Source: Salegentibacter flavus (GTDB lineage: Bacteria > Bacteroidota > Bacteroidia > Flavobacteriales > Flavobacteriaceae). From it: a DNA stretch of 49,710 nt. Each line of letters starts with the position of its first letter. Position 1 is the stretch's first letter. Shown one piece after another: positions 23,563-32,401 of this stretch. The stretch is taken from contig NZ_FOVL01000019.1 of the NCBI RefSeq assembly GCF_900115145.1, positions 16,370-66,079 on the forward strand, given 5' to 3'. Position numbers and translations under genes: made by a program. The notes below the pieces were generated by a model. That model worked only from the letters and a program-made list of their open reading frames with translations, was not told the DNA's origin and made no database searches.

Positions 23563-24699
23563 ATGGCGAAGGCAAAAAAATTTAAAAGAGAAGACCGGAG
23601 TAAACCGTATTTGAATATACTGGACGTTCTGGTAAAGGAGAGAACTTTCCTGGCAATTGTAATTATAGGTATTATCATGGCCGGGATTGCTTCCGGTTAT
23701 GCCCAGGCCGGAATGTGGCTGGGATTCTTTTTTGCAGCCTACGCGACAGTTGCTAACGATAGTATACAGTCTTTAGGTACTTTTATTGAAAGTAATAAAG
23801 CAAAGCGATGGTGGGTTTTATGGCTTTTTGTAGGTAGTATTTTCCTATTAACTGTTGGTTTTAGTTGGGTGGTTTTTGATGGGGACGTAACCTATCAAAG
23901 ACTATTAAGCCCCGATGGTACCTCAAAATATCCACATCCTGAACATTTTAGTTTCTGGCAGATTATCGCCCCGCTGGTACTGCTTATCCTTACAAGGATG
24001 AGAATGCCGGTTTCTACCACCTTTCTTATTTTAAGTGTTTTTAGTGCTGATACTTCAGGAATCACTTCGGTAGTTTGGAAGAGCTGGAGCGGTTACATAA
24101 TGGCTTTTATCCTGTCTTTCCTGGTATGGTATTTTTCATATAACATGATCAAAAAATACTTCAAAAGCCGGAAAGCACACGGTGCCTGGACAGCGGTACA
24201 ATGGACGGTTAGTGGGACGCTGTGGGCCGTATGGGTGATGCAGGATGGAGCAAACATAGCCGTTTTCCTTCCGCGGCAGCAAAGTTTGTTTGAATTTATA
24301 ATTTTTGCCTTAACGATCTTCTTTGGACTTGGACTCTTGTTTTACCTTCGTGGGGACAGGATCCAGAAGGTTGTTAGTGAAAAAGTGAGGATATCCGACA
24401 TTAGGGCGGCAACCCTGGTGGACCTTACTTATGTAATCCTGTTAATCTATAAGCTTTTTATTAGTACCGTGCCAATGAGTACCACCTGGGTATTTCTGGG
24501 GATAATTGGAGGTAGAGAGATTGCTATTAGTCTTGCCCGAACCAAGAAAGGCAAGAAACACCGTAAGATAGCCGGTAAGATGATTTTCAGGGATTTTGCC
24601 TATGCGATGACCGGATTGTTTATTTCGGTTGCTCTTGCAGCGGCTGCAAACCCCGGAATCAGAGAGGAAATCGGTAGAACAATTTCAAATCTATTTTAA
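23563..24699 (+). CDS. PiT-like inorganic phosphate transporter homologue
   Basis: 378 aa, about ten membrane segments. Two internally repeated family signatures are visible: VANDSIQSLGTF (about 63-74), echoing the ANDxANxxGT motif, with RMPVSTTFLILSVF; and the second-half DGANIAVFLP with VPMSTTWVFLGIIGGREIAI. These match the inverted-repeat design of PiT/PHO-4 phosphate permeases, but the motifs are diverged and the protein is shorter than usual. No phoU-like regulator is adjacent. Phosphate is the most likely substrate by family, though divergence leaves room for another oxyanion. Confidence 0.75.
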   Translation: MAKAKKFKREDRSKPYLNILDVLVKERTFLAIVIIGIIMAGIASGYAQAGMWLGFFFAAYATVANDSIQSLGTFIESNKAKRWWVLWLFVGSIFLLTVGFSWVVFDGDVTYQRLLSPDGTSKYPHPEHFSFWQIIAPLVLLILTRMRMPVSTTFLILSVFSADTSGITSVVWKSWSGYIMAFILSFLVWYFSYNMIKKYFKSRKAHGAWTAVQWTVSGTLWAVWVMQDGANIAVFLPRQQSLFEFIIFALTIFFGLGLLFYLRGDRIQKVVSEKVRISDIRAATLVDLTYVILLIYKLFISTVPMSTTWVFLGIIGGREIAISLARTKKGKKHRKIAGKMIFRDFAYAMTGLFISVALAAAANPGIREEIGRTISNLF

Positions 24700-24720
24700 G
24701 CTGAATTAATAAATAAGAGA

Positions 24721-24755
24721 AAAAATGCGCCTTACCTTAGGCGCATTTTTTATTT
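24721..24755 (+). terminator. terminator after the PiT-like gene
   Basis: ATGCGCC-TTACCTTA-GGCGCAT stem-loop flanked by an A-run and a T-run. Confidence 0.85.
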
Positions 24756-24774
24756 TTAGACAAAATTATTTAAA

Positions 24775-26403
24775 ATGAAGAAGTTATTACTTGTATTAGG
24801 GCTTGGCATTTTTCTGGTTTCCTGTAATTCTGAGGAGAAACAGGAAGCAGATCTTCTGGTATACAACGCTAAGGTTTATACGGTGAATCCAGATTTCGAA
24901 ACATCTGAAGCCTTTGTGGTGAAAGACGGTAAATTCTTGGCAACTGGTACCGCCGATGTTCTTAAGGAGAAATATAAAGCAAAAGAAAGCCTGGATGTAG
25001 GTGGAAAGGCTGTTTTTCCGGGTTTCATTGATGCTCACGCGCACTTTTTCGGGCTTGGTCTTCAGCAGCAAAAAGTAGATCTAACCGGCACTAATAGTTT
25101 TGAAGAGGTCGTGGAACGAATCGTGGATTTTCAGGAAGAACGCGATGCCGATTTCATTACCGGCCGTGGTTGGGACCAGAATGATTGGAAGGTGAAGGAA
25201 TTTCCTGTTAAAGACACCCTGGACCAGCTTTTTCCAGACACTCCCATTGCCATCACTCGAATTGACGGGCACGCGCTCCTGGCAAACCAGGCCGCCCTGG
25301 ATCTTGCCGGAATTACCACAGAAACCCCTTTTGAAGGAGGAGATATTGAACAGAAAAACGGCGAATTAACCGGTATTCTCGTAGATAATCCAATGGGGTT
25401 GATAGGAAACGCGCAACCTGCTCCTTCTCGTAAAGAACAAATTACTGCACTCCTTGAAGCCCAGGAGATATGCTTTAGCTACGGACTCACTACTGTAGAT
25501 GATGCGGGGATTAATAAGAGCACCGTAGAACTCATCGATAGTTTACAACAAGCTGGTGACATGAAGATAAGAATTTACGCCATGCTAAGTAATACCACAG
25601 AAAACCTGGATCATTATCTGGATAAAGATCCTATAAAAACCGAAAGACTTAATGTTCGTTCGGTTAAGTTTTATGGTGATGGGGCATTGGGTTCAAGAGG
25701 TGCTGCATTAAAAGAAGAATACAGCGACCGTCCGGGACATTTTGGAGCTTTGCTCTCTTCTCCTGAGGAATTTAAAAAAACAGCAGAAAGAGTAGCGAAT
25801 TCGAAATTTCAACTAAATACGCATGCAATTGGAGACTCAGCTAATTACCTGGTACTGGAAACCTATGATAAGTTACTTCAGAAGGGGGAAGATCGACGCT
25901 GGAGAATTGAACATTCGCAGGTGATCGATGAGGAAGATTTTAAATATTTCAGCAAAAATATCATTCCTTCGGTACAGCCAACTCACGCGACTAGTGATAT
26001 GTACTGGGCAGAAGATAGATTGGGTGAGGAGAGAATAAAAGGAGCTTATGCTTATAAAAAACTTTTGGACCAGGCAGGAGTACTGCCTTTAGGCACCGAT
26101 TTCCCTGTAGAACAGGTGAGTCCGTTTCTAACCTTTTACGCTGCCACAGCCAGGCAGGATACCGATCAGTATCCTGAAGCTGGGTTTATGAAAGACCAGG
26201 CGCTTTCCCGGGAAGAAACCTTAAAGGGAATGACCATCTGGGCTGCCTATGCTAATTTTGAAGAGGAAGAAAAAGGAAGTATAGAGGCCGGGAAATTTGC
26301 CGATTTTATTATTCTGGATAAGAATATTATGGAAATCGATGAGCAGGAAATTCCAGAGGTAAAAGTACTGGAAACTTATGTGAACGGGGAAAAGGTAAAC
26401 TAA
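24775..26403 (+). CDS. amidohydrolase-family lipoprotein (YtcJ-like)
   Basis: 542 aa. A lipoprotein signal (LGLGIFLVSCNS) places it on a membrane facing the periplasm. Metal-dependent amidohydrolase 3 motifs are GFIDAHAHFFG, VKFYGDGALGSRGAA (the carboxylated-lysine region), NTHAIGDSANYLVLETYDKL, RIEHSQVID and LPLGTDFPVEQVSPF. YtcJ-like enzymes hydrolyse amide or formamide bonds of mostly unknown substrates; a nutrient-scavenging role outside the cytoplasm is inferred. The next gene starts 48 bp later, close to a TATCTTTA box. Confidence 0.9.
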   Translation: MKKLLLVLGLGIFLVSCNSEEKQEADLLVYNAKVYTVNPDFETSEAFVVKDGKFLATGTADVLKEKYKAKESLDVGGKAVFPGFIDAHAHFFGLGLQQQKVDLTGTNSFEEVVERIVDFQEERDADFITGRGWDQNDWKVKEFPVKDTLDQLFPDTPIAITRIDGHALLANQAALDLAGITTETPFEGGDIEQKNGELTGILVDNPMGLIGNAQPAPSRKEQITALLEAQEICFSYGLTTVDDAGINKSTVELIDSLQQAGDMKIRIYAMLSNTTENLDHYLDKDPIKTERLNVRSVKFYGDGALGSRGAALKEEYSDRPGHFGALLSSPEEFKKTAERVANSKFQLNTHAIGDSANYLVLETYDKLLQKGEDRRWRIEHSQVIDEEDFKYFSKNIIPSVQPTHATSDMYWAEDRLGEERIKGAYAYKKLLDQAGVLPLGTDFPVEQVSPFLTFYAATARQDTDQYPEAGFMKDQALSREETLKGMTIWAAYANFEEEEKGSIEAGKFADFIILDKNIMEIDEQEIPEVKVLETYVNGEKVN

Positions 26404-26451
26404 TCCAATTAGCCAAATTGACTATCTTTACAACTCAAAAAATCATAAAAA

Positions 26452-27384
26452 ATGAACGACGGATTATATGCAAAATTCCATACCAGCAAAGGAGAGATCG
26501 TTGTTGAACTGGAATATGAAAAAGTGCCGGGAACGGTAGGAAATTTTGTTGGTCTTGCTGAAGGAAACCTGGAAAACCAGGCTTTTCCGCAAGGGAAACC
26601 TTATTACGACGGCTTAAAGTTTCACCGGGTGATCCCTAATTTCATGGTTCAGGGGGGAGATCCTCAAGGGACAGGAATTGGTGGACCGGGTTATAAATTT
26701 GAAGATGAGATCCACCCCGATCTTAAACACGATACTCCCGGAAAATTATCTATGGCTAATGCCGGTCCCGGAACCAATGGGAGTCAGTTCTTTATCACTC
26801 ACATAGAAACGCCCTGGTTAGACGGAAAACACACTGTTTTTGGAAGTGTAATTGCCGGCCAGGATGTGGTTGATGCGATAGAGGAGGGAGATGAGATCAA
26901 AAAACTGGAGATAATGAGAGTTGGGGAGGACGCAGAACAATTCAATGCTGTGGAATCTTTCAGAATATTTAATGGTGCCAAAGCTGAACGTGAAGCCGCT
27001 GCTAAAAAGCGGGAAGAGGAGCTTATGGGAGAACTCTCTCAGGGTTTCAAAACCACCGAAAGCGGACTAAGGTATAAGATCGAAAAAGAAGGTGACGGGC
27101 CAAAAGCTGAAAAAGGAAAAACCGTATCGGTGCATTACAAAGGTATGTTGGCAGACGGCACTGTTTTCGATTCTTCCTATAAAAGAAACCAACCGATAGA
27201 TTTTCCACTTGGTGTGGGGCACGTGATCGCTGGTTGGGATGAAGGCATTCAGTTATTGAAAGTTGGAGATCAGGCACGTTTTGTAATCCCTTCACATCTT
27301 GGGTACGGAGATCGCGGCGCCGGAGGAGTTATTCCGGCAAATGCGAGTCTTGTATTCGATGTGGAACTTGTAGCTGTAAAATAA
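26452..27384 (+). CDS. dual-family peptidyl-prolyl isomerase (cyclophilin-FKBP fusion)
   Basis: 310 aa, two unrelated PPIase folds in one chain. Residues about 5-175 are a cyclophilin: [37 protein letters not shown], then [10 protein letters not shown] charged helical linker ([15 protein letters not shown]) follows. Residues about 200-310 are an FKBP domain: [35 protein letters not shown] and [14 protein letters not shown]. Fusions of this order (CFBP) have been described in Flavobacterium and Treponema. There is no signal peptide, so it acts in the cytosol on protein folding. Monocistronic between a weak upstream box and a strong terminator. Confidence 0.95.
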   Translation: MNDGLYAKFHTSKGEIVVELEYEKVPGTVGNFVGLAEGNLENQAFPQGKPYYDGLKFHRVIPNFMVQGGDPQGTGIGGPGYKFEDEIHPDLKHDTPGKLSMANAGPGTNGSQFFITHIETPWLDGKHTVFGSVIAGQDVVDAIEEGDEIKKLEIMRVGEDAEQFNAVESFRIFNGAKAEREAAAKKREEELMGELSQGFKTTESGLRYKIEKEGDGPKAEKGKTVSVHYKGMLADGTVFDSSYKRNQPIDFPLGVGHVIAGWDEGIQLLKVGDQARFVIPSHLGYGDRGAGGVIPANASLVFDVELVAVK

Positions 27385-27404
27385 CAGCAGGTTTTAAATA
27401 ATAA

Positions 27405-27434
27405 AAACCTCACAGTTTTAAGGCTGTGAGGTTT
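27405..27434. terminator. bidirectional terminator between PPIase and peroxiredoxin genes
   Basis: AAACCTCACAG pairs with CTGTGAGGTTT around an 8-nt loop. Convergent genes on either side could both use it. The same 11-bp stem recurs at 37262-37287. Confidence 0.85.
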
Positions 27435-27458
27435 CTCTTTTTCTAGGTTTATGGAAAT

Positions 27459-28100
27459 CTATTTTGAATCCGGTTGCGGAGTCATCCTTAAGTAAGGCCT
27501 TATTTCTTTAAAACCTTTTGGGAACATTTTTTTCGCCTCTTCATTGGAAACCGATGGGCTAATCACTACATCTTCCCCTTTCTTCCAATCGGCAGGGGTA
27601 GCTACCTTTTGGTATGCGGTAAGCTGAAGAGAGTCAATTACCCTAAGCAACTCCTCAAAATTACGGCCTGTACTTGCCGGATAGGTAATCATCAGTTTTA
27701 TGGTTTTGTCTGGCCCTATTACGTAAACCGAGCGCACCGTAAAAGTATCATCTACTTTTGGATGAAGCATATCATATAATTCAGAAACCTTGCGATCTTC
27801 GTCAGCGATTATAGGGAAGTTTACCTGGGTATTCTGGGTCTCATTTATATCTTTAATCCACTTTTTATGAGATTCTGCATCGTCTACACTTAAAGCCATA
27901 ACTTTAGTGTTGCGCTTGGCAAACTCGTCTTTGTATTTTGCCACAGCTCCTAATTCAGTAGTACATACCGGGGTGAAATCGGCAGGGTGAGAAAACAAAA
28001 CTCCCCAGCCATCACCAAGATAATCGTAAAAATTTATTTTTCCTTCTGAAGTTTCCGCATCGAAATCCGGTGCTTTATCTCCTAATTTTAAACAACTCAT
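27459..28100 (-). CDS. 1-Cys-type (Prx6) peroxiredoxin
   Basis: 213 aa. Reduces peroxides using the peroxidatic cysteine in FTPVCTTELG (about residue 47). The Prx6 layout is clear: LFSHPADFTPVCTTE, then VNFPIIADEDRKVSELYDM, RSVYVIGPDK, YPASTGRNFEELLRVIDSLQ and a long C-terminal domain with ATPADWKKGEDVVISPSV. No second catalytic cysteine is found in the usual CP region. Cytosolic. It is transcribed separately; the 175 bp before it (28101-28275) hold no recognised motif. Confidence 0.95.
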   Translation of the reverse strand: MSCLKLGDKAPDFDAETSEGKINFYDYLGDGWGVLFSHPADFTPVCTTELGAVAKYKDEFAKRNTKVMALSVDDAESHKKWIKDINETQNTQVNFPIIADEDRKVSELYDMLHPKVDDTFTVRSVYVIGPDKTIKLMITYPASTGRNFEELLRVIDSLQLTAYQKVATPADWKKGEDVVISPSVSNEEAKKMFPKGFKEIRPYLRMTPQPDSK

Positions 28101-28275
28101 ATCTTTATAATTTTAATAATTAAACTTCCTGTAAATTTAAGAAATCGCTATTCATATAAACTGCGAAATATCAGCCTTTAGCAGAGTTTAAGAAAAGATT
28201 AACGGGTGTATGAATCTAATTAATCAAAGGCGGGAAACGTGTAAAGTAGGAGCTCGATTTTATTTATACGGTAAA

Positions 28276-28845
28276 TTAGAGCTGAGGATTATCTTTCCAT
28301 TTTATGTTACATCCCACACTGGGTTTTTGCTTATCAGATACCTTTTTATTTGACAGTACAGCATCCATAGCTTCTCTAAGGTCCCGGCCATTTACCGGAA
28401 TCCCGTTTCCCGGGCGGGAGTCGTCGAGTTGCCCGCGGTAGATGAGTTTTAACTCCTCATCAAACAGAAAGAAATCAGGGGTGCAGGCTGCCTTATAGGC
28501 ACGCGCTACTTCCTGACTTTCATCATAGAGATAAGGAAACGAGAACTGATGTTTTCTAGCCATCTCCTGCATATTATCGGGGTGATCGACGGGGTAATTT
28601 TCTACATCATTGCTCATTATCGCGGCAAAACCAAAGCCCTGCACGCGGTAATCTCCTTCCAGTCTTACAATTTCCTCATTCACATGTTTCACAAAAGGAC
28701 AGTGGTTACAGATAAACATTATAAGAGTGCCTTTGCTGCCTCTTATCTCTTCCAGGGTATAGATATTTCCGCTTATCACATCTCTAAGGCTGAAATGCGG
28801 AGCTTTAGTGCCTAAAGCAAGCATATTGGACTGGGTACGGGACAT
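28276..28845 (-). CDS. thioredoxin-fold redoxin family protein
   Basis: 189 aa. AhpC/TSA-like fold with a CxxC active site in IMFICNHCPFVKHV (about residues 46-49). PYLYDESQEVARAYKAACTP includes the cis-proline region, and the late IYRGQLDDSRPGNGIPVNGR and PSVGCNIKWK are family-typical. There is no signal peptide, so it is cytosolic. Members are annotated as thioredoxin family proteins; the partner is unknown. It is transcribed alone and divergent from csaA. Confidence 0.9.
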   Translation of the reverse strand: MSRTQSNMLALGTKAPHFSLRDVISGNIYTLEEIRGSKGTLIMFICNHCPFVKHVNEEIVRLEGDYRVQGFGFAAIMSNDVENYPVDHPDNMQEMARKHQFSFPYLYDESQEVARAYKAACTPDFFLFDEELKLIYRGQLDDSRPGNGIPVNGRDLREAMDAVLSNKKVSDKQKPSVGCNIKWKDNPQL

Positions 28846-28921
28846 TTTTTCTTTTCTTATAAATTTACAAATTATCGTGAGTTTATTCCGATTTGTTTAT
28901 TTTTCCTGAAAATTTAGTGCA

Positions 28922-29257
28922 ATGGAGATTTCCTGGAAAGATTTTGAAAAAGTAGACATGCGTATTGGGACTATAATCGAAGTTCTTGATTTTCCTGAAG
29001 CCCGGATTCCTGCCTATAAGATGAAGATAGATTTGGGACAAGAGTTGGGAATCAAAAAAACTTCAGCACAAATCACCAAACGCTATAAAAAGGAGGAATT
29101 ACTAAATCGGCAAATCGTGGCCGTGATTAATTTTCCAAGAAAACAGATCGCTAATTTTATGAGTGAATGTCTTGTCCTGGGAGCCGTAGGCGAAAACAAT
29201 GATATCGTATTGCTTCACCCTGGGTTACAAGTCGAAAACGGCCTGCGAATAAGTTAA
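28922..29257 (+). CDS. csaA: CsaA tRNA-binding-domain protein
   Basis: 111 aa, the full size of CsaA. A single OB-fold tRNA-binding domain: FEKVDMRIGTIIEV, ARIPAYKMKIDLGQELG, then the family block VVxVINFPRKQIANFMSECLV and LGAVGENNDIVLLHPG. CsaA binds structured RNA and has been described as a chaperone in protein export. Soluble and monocistronic, followed by a hairpin terminator. Confidence 0.93.
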   Translation: MEISWKDFEKVDMRIGTIIEVLDFPEARIPAYKMKIDLGQELGIKKTSAQITKRYKKEELLNRQIVAVINFPRKQIANFMSECLVLGAVGENNDIVLLHPGLQVENGLRIS

Positions 29258-29293
29258 AATAAACGAAACTTCTGTGATTTATGTGGCATAAAA

Positions 29294-29323
29294 AAAGGCC
29301 GGAAGTAAAACTTCCAGCCTTTA
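29294..29323. terminator. bidirectional terminator after csaA
   Basis: AAAGGC and GGAAG pair with CTTCC and GCCTTT with one bulge, flanked by A- and T-runs, between convergent genes. Confidence 0.75.
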
Positions 29324-29341
29324 AACTTTTACTACAATTTT

Positions 29342-31858
29342 TTACATCTCATCTCCAAAGAATATCGCATTCATAAGGAGTTTGTTGGTTCCAAACCAAA
29401 ATGCTCTGAAGTTAGTGTTATCAGTGAACAATATAACATTCCCCCGTTTCATTCCGGTGTGCTTAAATGGCACTGTTCCCGCGATAGAATCAAGGTTAGG
29501 TTTGCTTATATAACCACTTAGTAATGGTTTTTCTGAGTATTTTATAGGGTTTTTATAACTCTGTTCATCAGCTTTAATGAAAATCGTGGTATTTCTGAAG
29601 AGCGCAATTTTATCATCTTTATAACCGAAATTTACCGGATGAGAACGGTCGGTATTGGCTTCAAAGATAGCGCCGCCAATGCCTTGAGCCCCTGTAAAAT
29701 CCCTTCGATCTTCAAAAGAAACATTCTCGGCTACCAAAGTATCCTTCTTGATTTCCATCTCCATGAAACCGTGACGTTTGAACCAGCGAGCCATATTTCG
29801 GTAACCTATAAGAGTTCCTCCGTTTTTTACCCAGGTTTTTAATTTATCGGCTTCATTTTTGCCAAGGCTATTTCCCCAGGTATTCGGAATAATGATATCG
29901 GTATAGCGGCTAAGATCGGCATTGGAGAAACTGCGGGTATCCAGCTTTGTGATCTTCATATCATAACGCTGGTCGAACAAATGCCAGATTTCGCCGGCAT
30001 CATAGGGAGTTATCCCATCGCCAACAATCAAAGCAACACTCGCGGGTTCCAGCGCCCTGAACTGTCTGCTACCAAGGTTAATGCCATTGGTAAGACCTGT
30101 ATTGATAGCGCTTATCTCTACATTGCTTTCTTCGGAAACCTTTTGAAGGAATTCGTGAAGTTCTGAAGCATCAAGCTTCTGGTTTTGAACCGGGATTAAA
30201 ATGGTACCGTAATCATATTTTTTATCGCCGTTGCTGAACTGTTTCATCCCAACCTTGGCGCGAAGATCTTTTTCCAAAATCATATTCAGCGCCTTCGGGG
30301 CATAGAAGTCATGCCATTCCATCAGGTAGGCATATTCAGACTTTTCGGTAGCAGAGATTTCAGGTTTTTGGAGTTCCTGGATCTCATTTCCAGCATTTCC
30401 TATTCGTACATTTTCAGCAAAATCAAGATTGAAAGCCATGGGGAAATTCCAGGCCGAGATGTCATAGAAAAGGCTATCCTGAAATTCGGTCCTTTTTTCA
30501 AACATAGCTTCCGCCAAACGGTGTTGACGCTGATCTTTTGGCACTACATAGGTACTACCTTTTTTAAATTGCTTTCCACCGGATTCAAAATTCTCTTTTA
30601 ATTCGTGAACTTTCACCTGATGTTTTTTCAGAATTTTAGCAAGTTCGTAAGCCGAAGAGGCATCTTTAGTACTTCCAAAAACCCAGGCTCCTTTCCCTGC
30701 TGAATTTCTTGCATTCGTGTAAAATTCACGCTGGTAGTTCAGCAGTTTAACCCGCATATTTTTAGCGGCTTCCAGGGTTGAAAGTGCTGCGGTTAATTGA
30801 TTTCTAATAGTGAAAGGGAAGGTGAGTATTCCGTTGTCGGTTTCCTGGGCGTGACCTCTTGAGCTGGCCTGTTCAAAAAGGATTCCGATACTTCCGTTAA
30901 CATCCGGGAAGGTAGAGCCTTTTCCGTAGTAAAAATCATCGTAATCCTCTTCGGTGTAATAGAAAGAACCTAGTTCATCAAAAGCTGCAGCATGGTAGGT
31001 GCCTATTTCCCGGGTTAGATCCTGGTTGATATCGGGAGTTAAGGGATGCGTCCTGGAAGGGATTCCGGGCTGAAAGAAAAAGGTGGAATTAGAACCCATT
31101 TCGTGATGATCGGTTAAAATATTGGGGTACCACTTGTGAAAGGTAGTTAGTCTGACCTGAGATTCGGCTAGTTGTACGGGAAGCCAGTCCCTGTTCATAT
31201 CGAACCAGTAGTGGTTGGTACGTCCTCCCGGCCATACTTCCCGGTATTCGCGGTCCTGGGGATCGGGGTTTATATTTTTGCTTTTGTTGGTGTTAGCCCA
31301 GTAAGCAAAGCGTTGAAGTCCATCGGGATTAAAAGCGGGATCAAAGAGGATAATGGTATTTTGAAGCAACTCTTCAATTTCAGGGCCCTCAGCAGCGGCT
31401 AGGTGATAGGCTGCAATTAGTGCTGCGTTGGAGCCGCTGGCCTCATTCCCATGAATAGAAAAACCCTGATTCACCACTACCGGCATATCCTCAGTATTAA
31501 TAGTAGAAGCATTTTCTTCTGTTAGGGCCAGATGGTTCTTCCTGATTTCCTCTATATTTTCATGATTCTCTTCCGAAGTTATGGTAAGGAGGATTAATGG
31601 TCGCCCTTCGTAGGTATGACCTCGTGTTTCCATACTGATGCGGGGAGAAACCCTGTCCAGTTCCCTCATATAATTAAGAAGGAGATCATGACTTACATGC
31701 CATTCTCCGGGGATATAACCAAGAATTTTCTGTGGTGTAGGAATCTCCTGGTTGTAGGTGACATCTTCTGGTAAATAATAGGAAAGACTAAGGTCTTTTT
31801 CCTGGGCCTGAAACTGTAGGCAAAAAAGTAAACTTAGGACCGTAATAAAGTATCGCAT
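29342..31858 (-). CDS. secreted M14-family zinc carboxypeptidase
   Basis: 838 aa with a signal peptide (MRYFITVLSLLFCLQFQAQ). The metallopeptidase domain is N-terminal (about 45-360): zinc ligands in SIHGNEASG (HxxE), the third ligand His in the TDHHEMGSNS region, substrate-binding NRDWLPVQ and catalytic Glu in GILFEQASSRG. The remaining 450 residues include a glutamine-amidotransferase-like segment (VALIVGDGITPYDAGEIWHL, then IIIPNTWGNSLG and LIGYRNMARW). Such large M14 proteins are common in Bacteroidota and are likely exported to digest peptides. Transcribed alone. Confidence 0.93.
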   Translation of the reverse strand: MRYFITVLSLLFCLQFQAQEKDLSLSYYLPEDVTYNQEIPTPQKILGYIPGEWHVSHDLLLNYMRELDRVSPRISMETRGHTYEGRPLILLTITSEENHENIEEIRKNHLALTEENASTINTEDMPVVVNQGFSIHGNEASGSNAALIAAYHLAAAEGPEIEELLQNTIILFDPAFNPDGLQRFAYWANTNKSKNINPDPQDREYREVWPGGRTNHYWFDMNRDWLPVQLAESQVRLTTFHKWYPNILTDHHEMGSNSTFFFQPGIPSRTHPLTPDINQDLTREIGTYHAAAFDELGSFYYTEEDYDDFYYGKGSTFPDVNGSIGILFEQASSRGHAQETDNGILTFPFTIRNQLTAALSTLEAAKNMRVKLLNYQREFYTNARNSAGKGAWVFGSTKDASSAYELAKILKKHQVKVHELKENFESGGKQFKKGSTYVVPKDQRQHRLAEAMFEKRTEFQDSLFYDISAWNFPMAFNLDFAENVRIGNAGNEIQELQKPEISATEKSEYAYLMEWHDFYAPKALNMILEKDLRAKVGMKQFSNGDKKYDYGTILIPVQNQKLDASELHEFLQKVSEESNVEISAINTGLTNGINLGSRQFRALEPASVALIVGDGITPYDAGEIWHLFDQRYDMKITKLDTRSFSNADLSRYTDIIIPNTWGNSLGKNEADKLKTWVKNGGTLIGYRNMARWFKRHGFMEMEIKKDTLVAENVSFEDRRDFTGAQGIGGAIFEANTDRSHPVNFGYKDDKIALFRNTTIFIKADEQSYKNPIKYSEKPLLSGYISKPNLDSIAGTVPFKHTGMKRGNVILFTDNTNFRAFWFGTNKLLMNAIFFGDEM

Positions 31859-31890
31859 ATTAAATTGTTTTTAAAAACCTGAAGATAAAA

Positions 31891-31916
31891 AAAACCGTCC
31901 GGAAAGATCGGGACGG
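31891..31916 (-). terminator. terminator of the DUF3276 gene
   Basis: On the minus strand, GCCGTCC and GGACGG arms form a stem followed by eight T. It lies just after the DUF3276 stop and before the carboxypeptidase. Confidence 0.8.
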
Positions 31917-31947
31917 CTCTAAGATTTAATTTTTCTGAAGTAATTTT

Positions 31948-32328
31948 TTAGATGTCGTCAAAACTCACATTTGTGAATTTTTCCGCCGGGGTTTCTTCTC
32001 CGTTTTCAGAAGTCTCGTTGTCGTAATCCTTCTTGTAATCTTTTTGATGTCGCTCACTAATTACTTCCTCTCCTTTTTCAGAAACGATGAAATCGGTCAT
32101 TTCCTGAAGGATTTCCTGGAATCCGGCAAAATCTTCTTTGTAAAGGTAAATTTTGTGTTTTTTGTAGAAAAAAGAACCATCGTCGTTGGTGAACTTTTTG
32201 CTCTCAGTAATGGTGAGGTAATAATCATCGGCACGGGTCGCTCTTACATCAAAAAAATAAGTTCTTCTTCCGGCCCTTAACACTTTAGAGAATATTTCTT
32301 CTTTCTCCATCATTCCATTATCACTCAT
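31948..32328 (-). CDS. DUF3276 / PUR-alpha-like nucleic-acid-binding protein
   Basis: 126 aa. The core (about 8-85) is the DUF3276 PUR-repeat: SKVLRAGRRTYFFDVRATRA, DYYLTITESKKF and KHKIYLYKEDFAGFQEILQE. The C-terminal third is low-complexity and acidic (YKKDYDNETSENGEE). Structurally characterised homologues bind single-stranded nucleic acids, and the family is almost confined to Bacteroidota and spirochaetes. Soluble, transcribed alone. Confidence 0.9.
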   Translation of the reverse strand: MSDNGMMEKEEIFSKVLRAGRRTYFFDVRATRADDYYLTITESKKFTNDDGSFFYKKHKIYLYKEDFAGFQEILQEMTDFIVSEKGEEVISERHQKDYKKDYDNETSENGEETPAEKFTNVSFDDI

Positions 32329-32401
32329 AAATAGATTCTTTAATAGTTAGTTTTTGTGTAGCTCAAAAATCTAAAAATTTTTAACATTCCCCAAAATTAT
32401 T

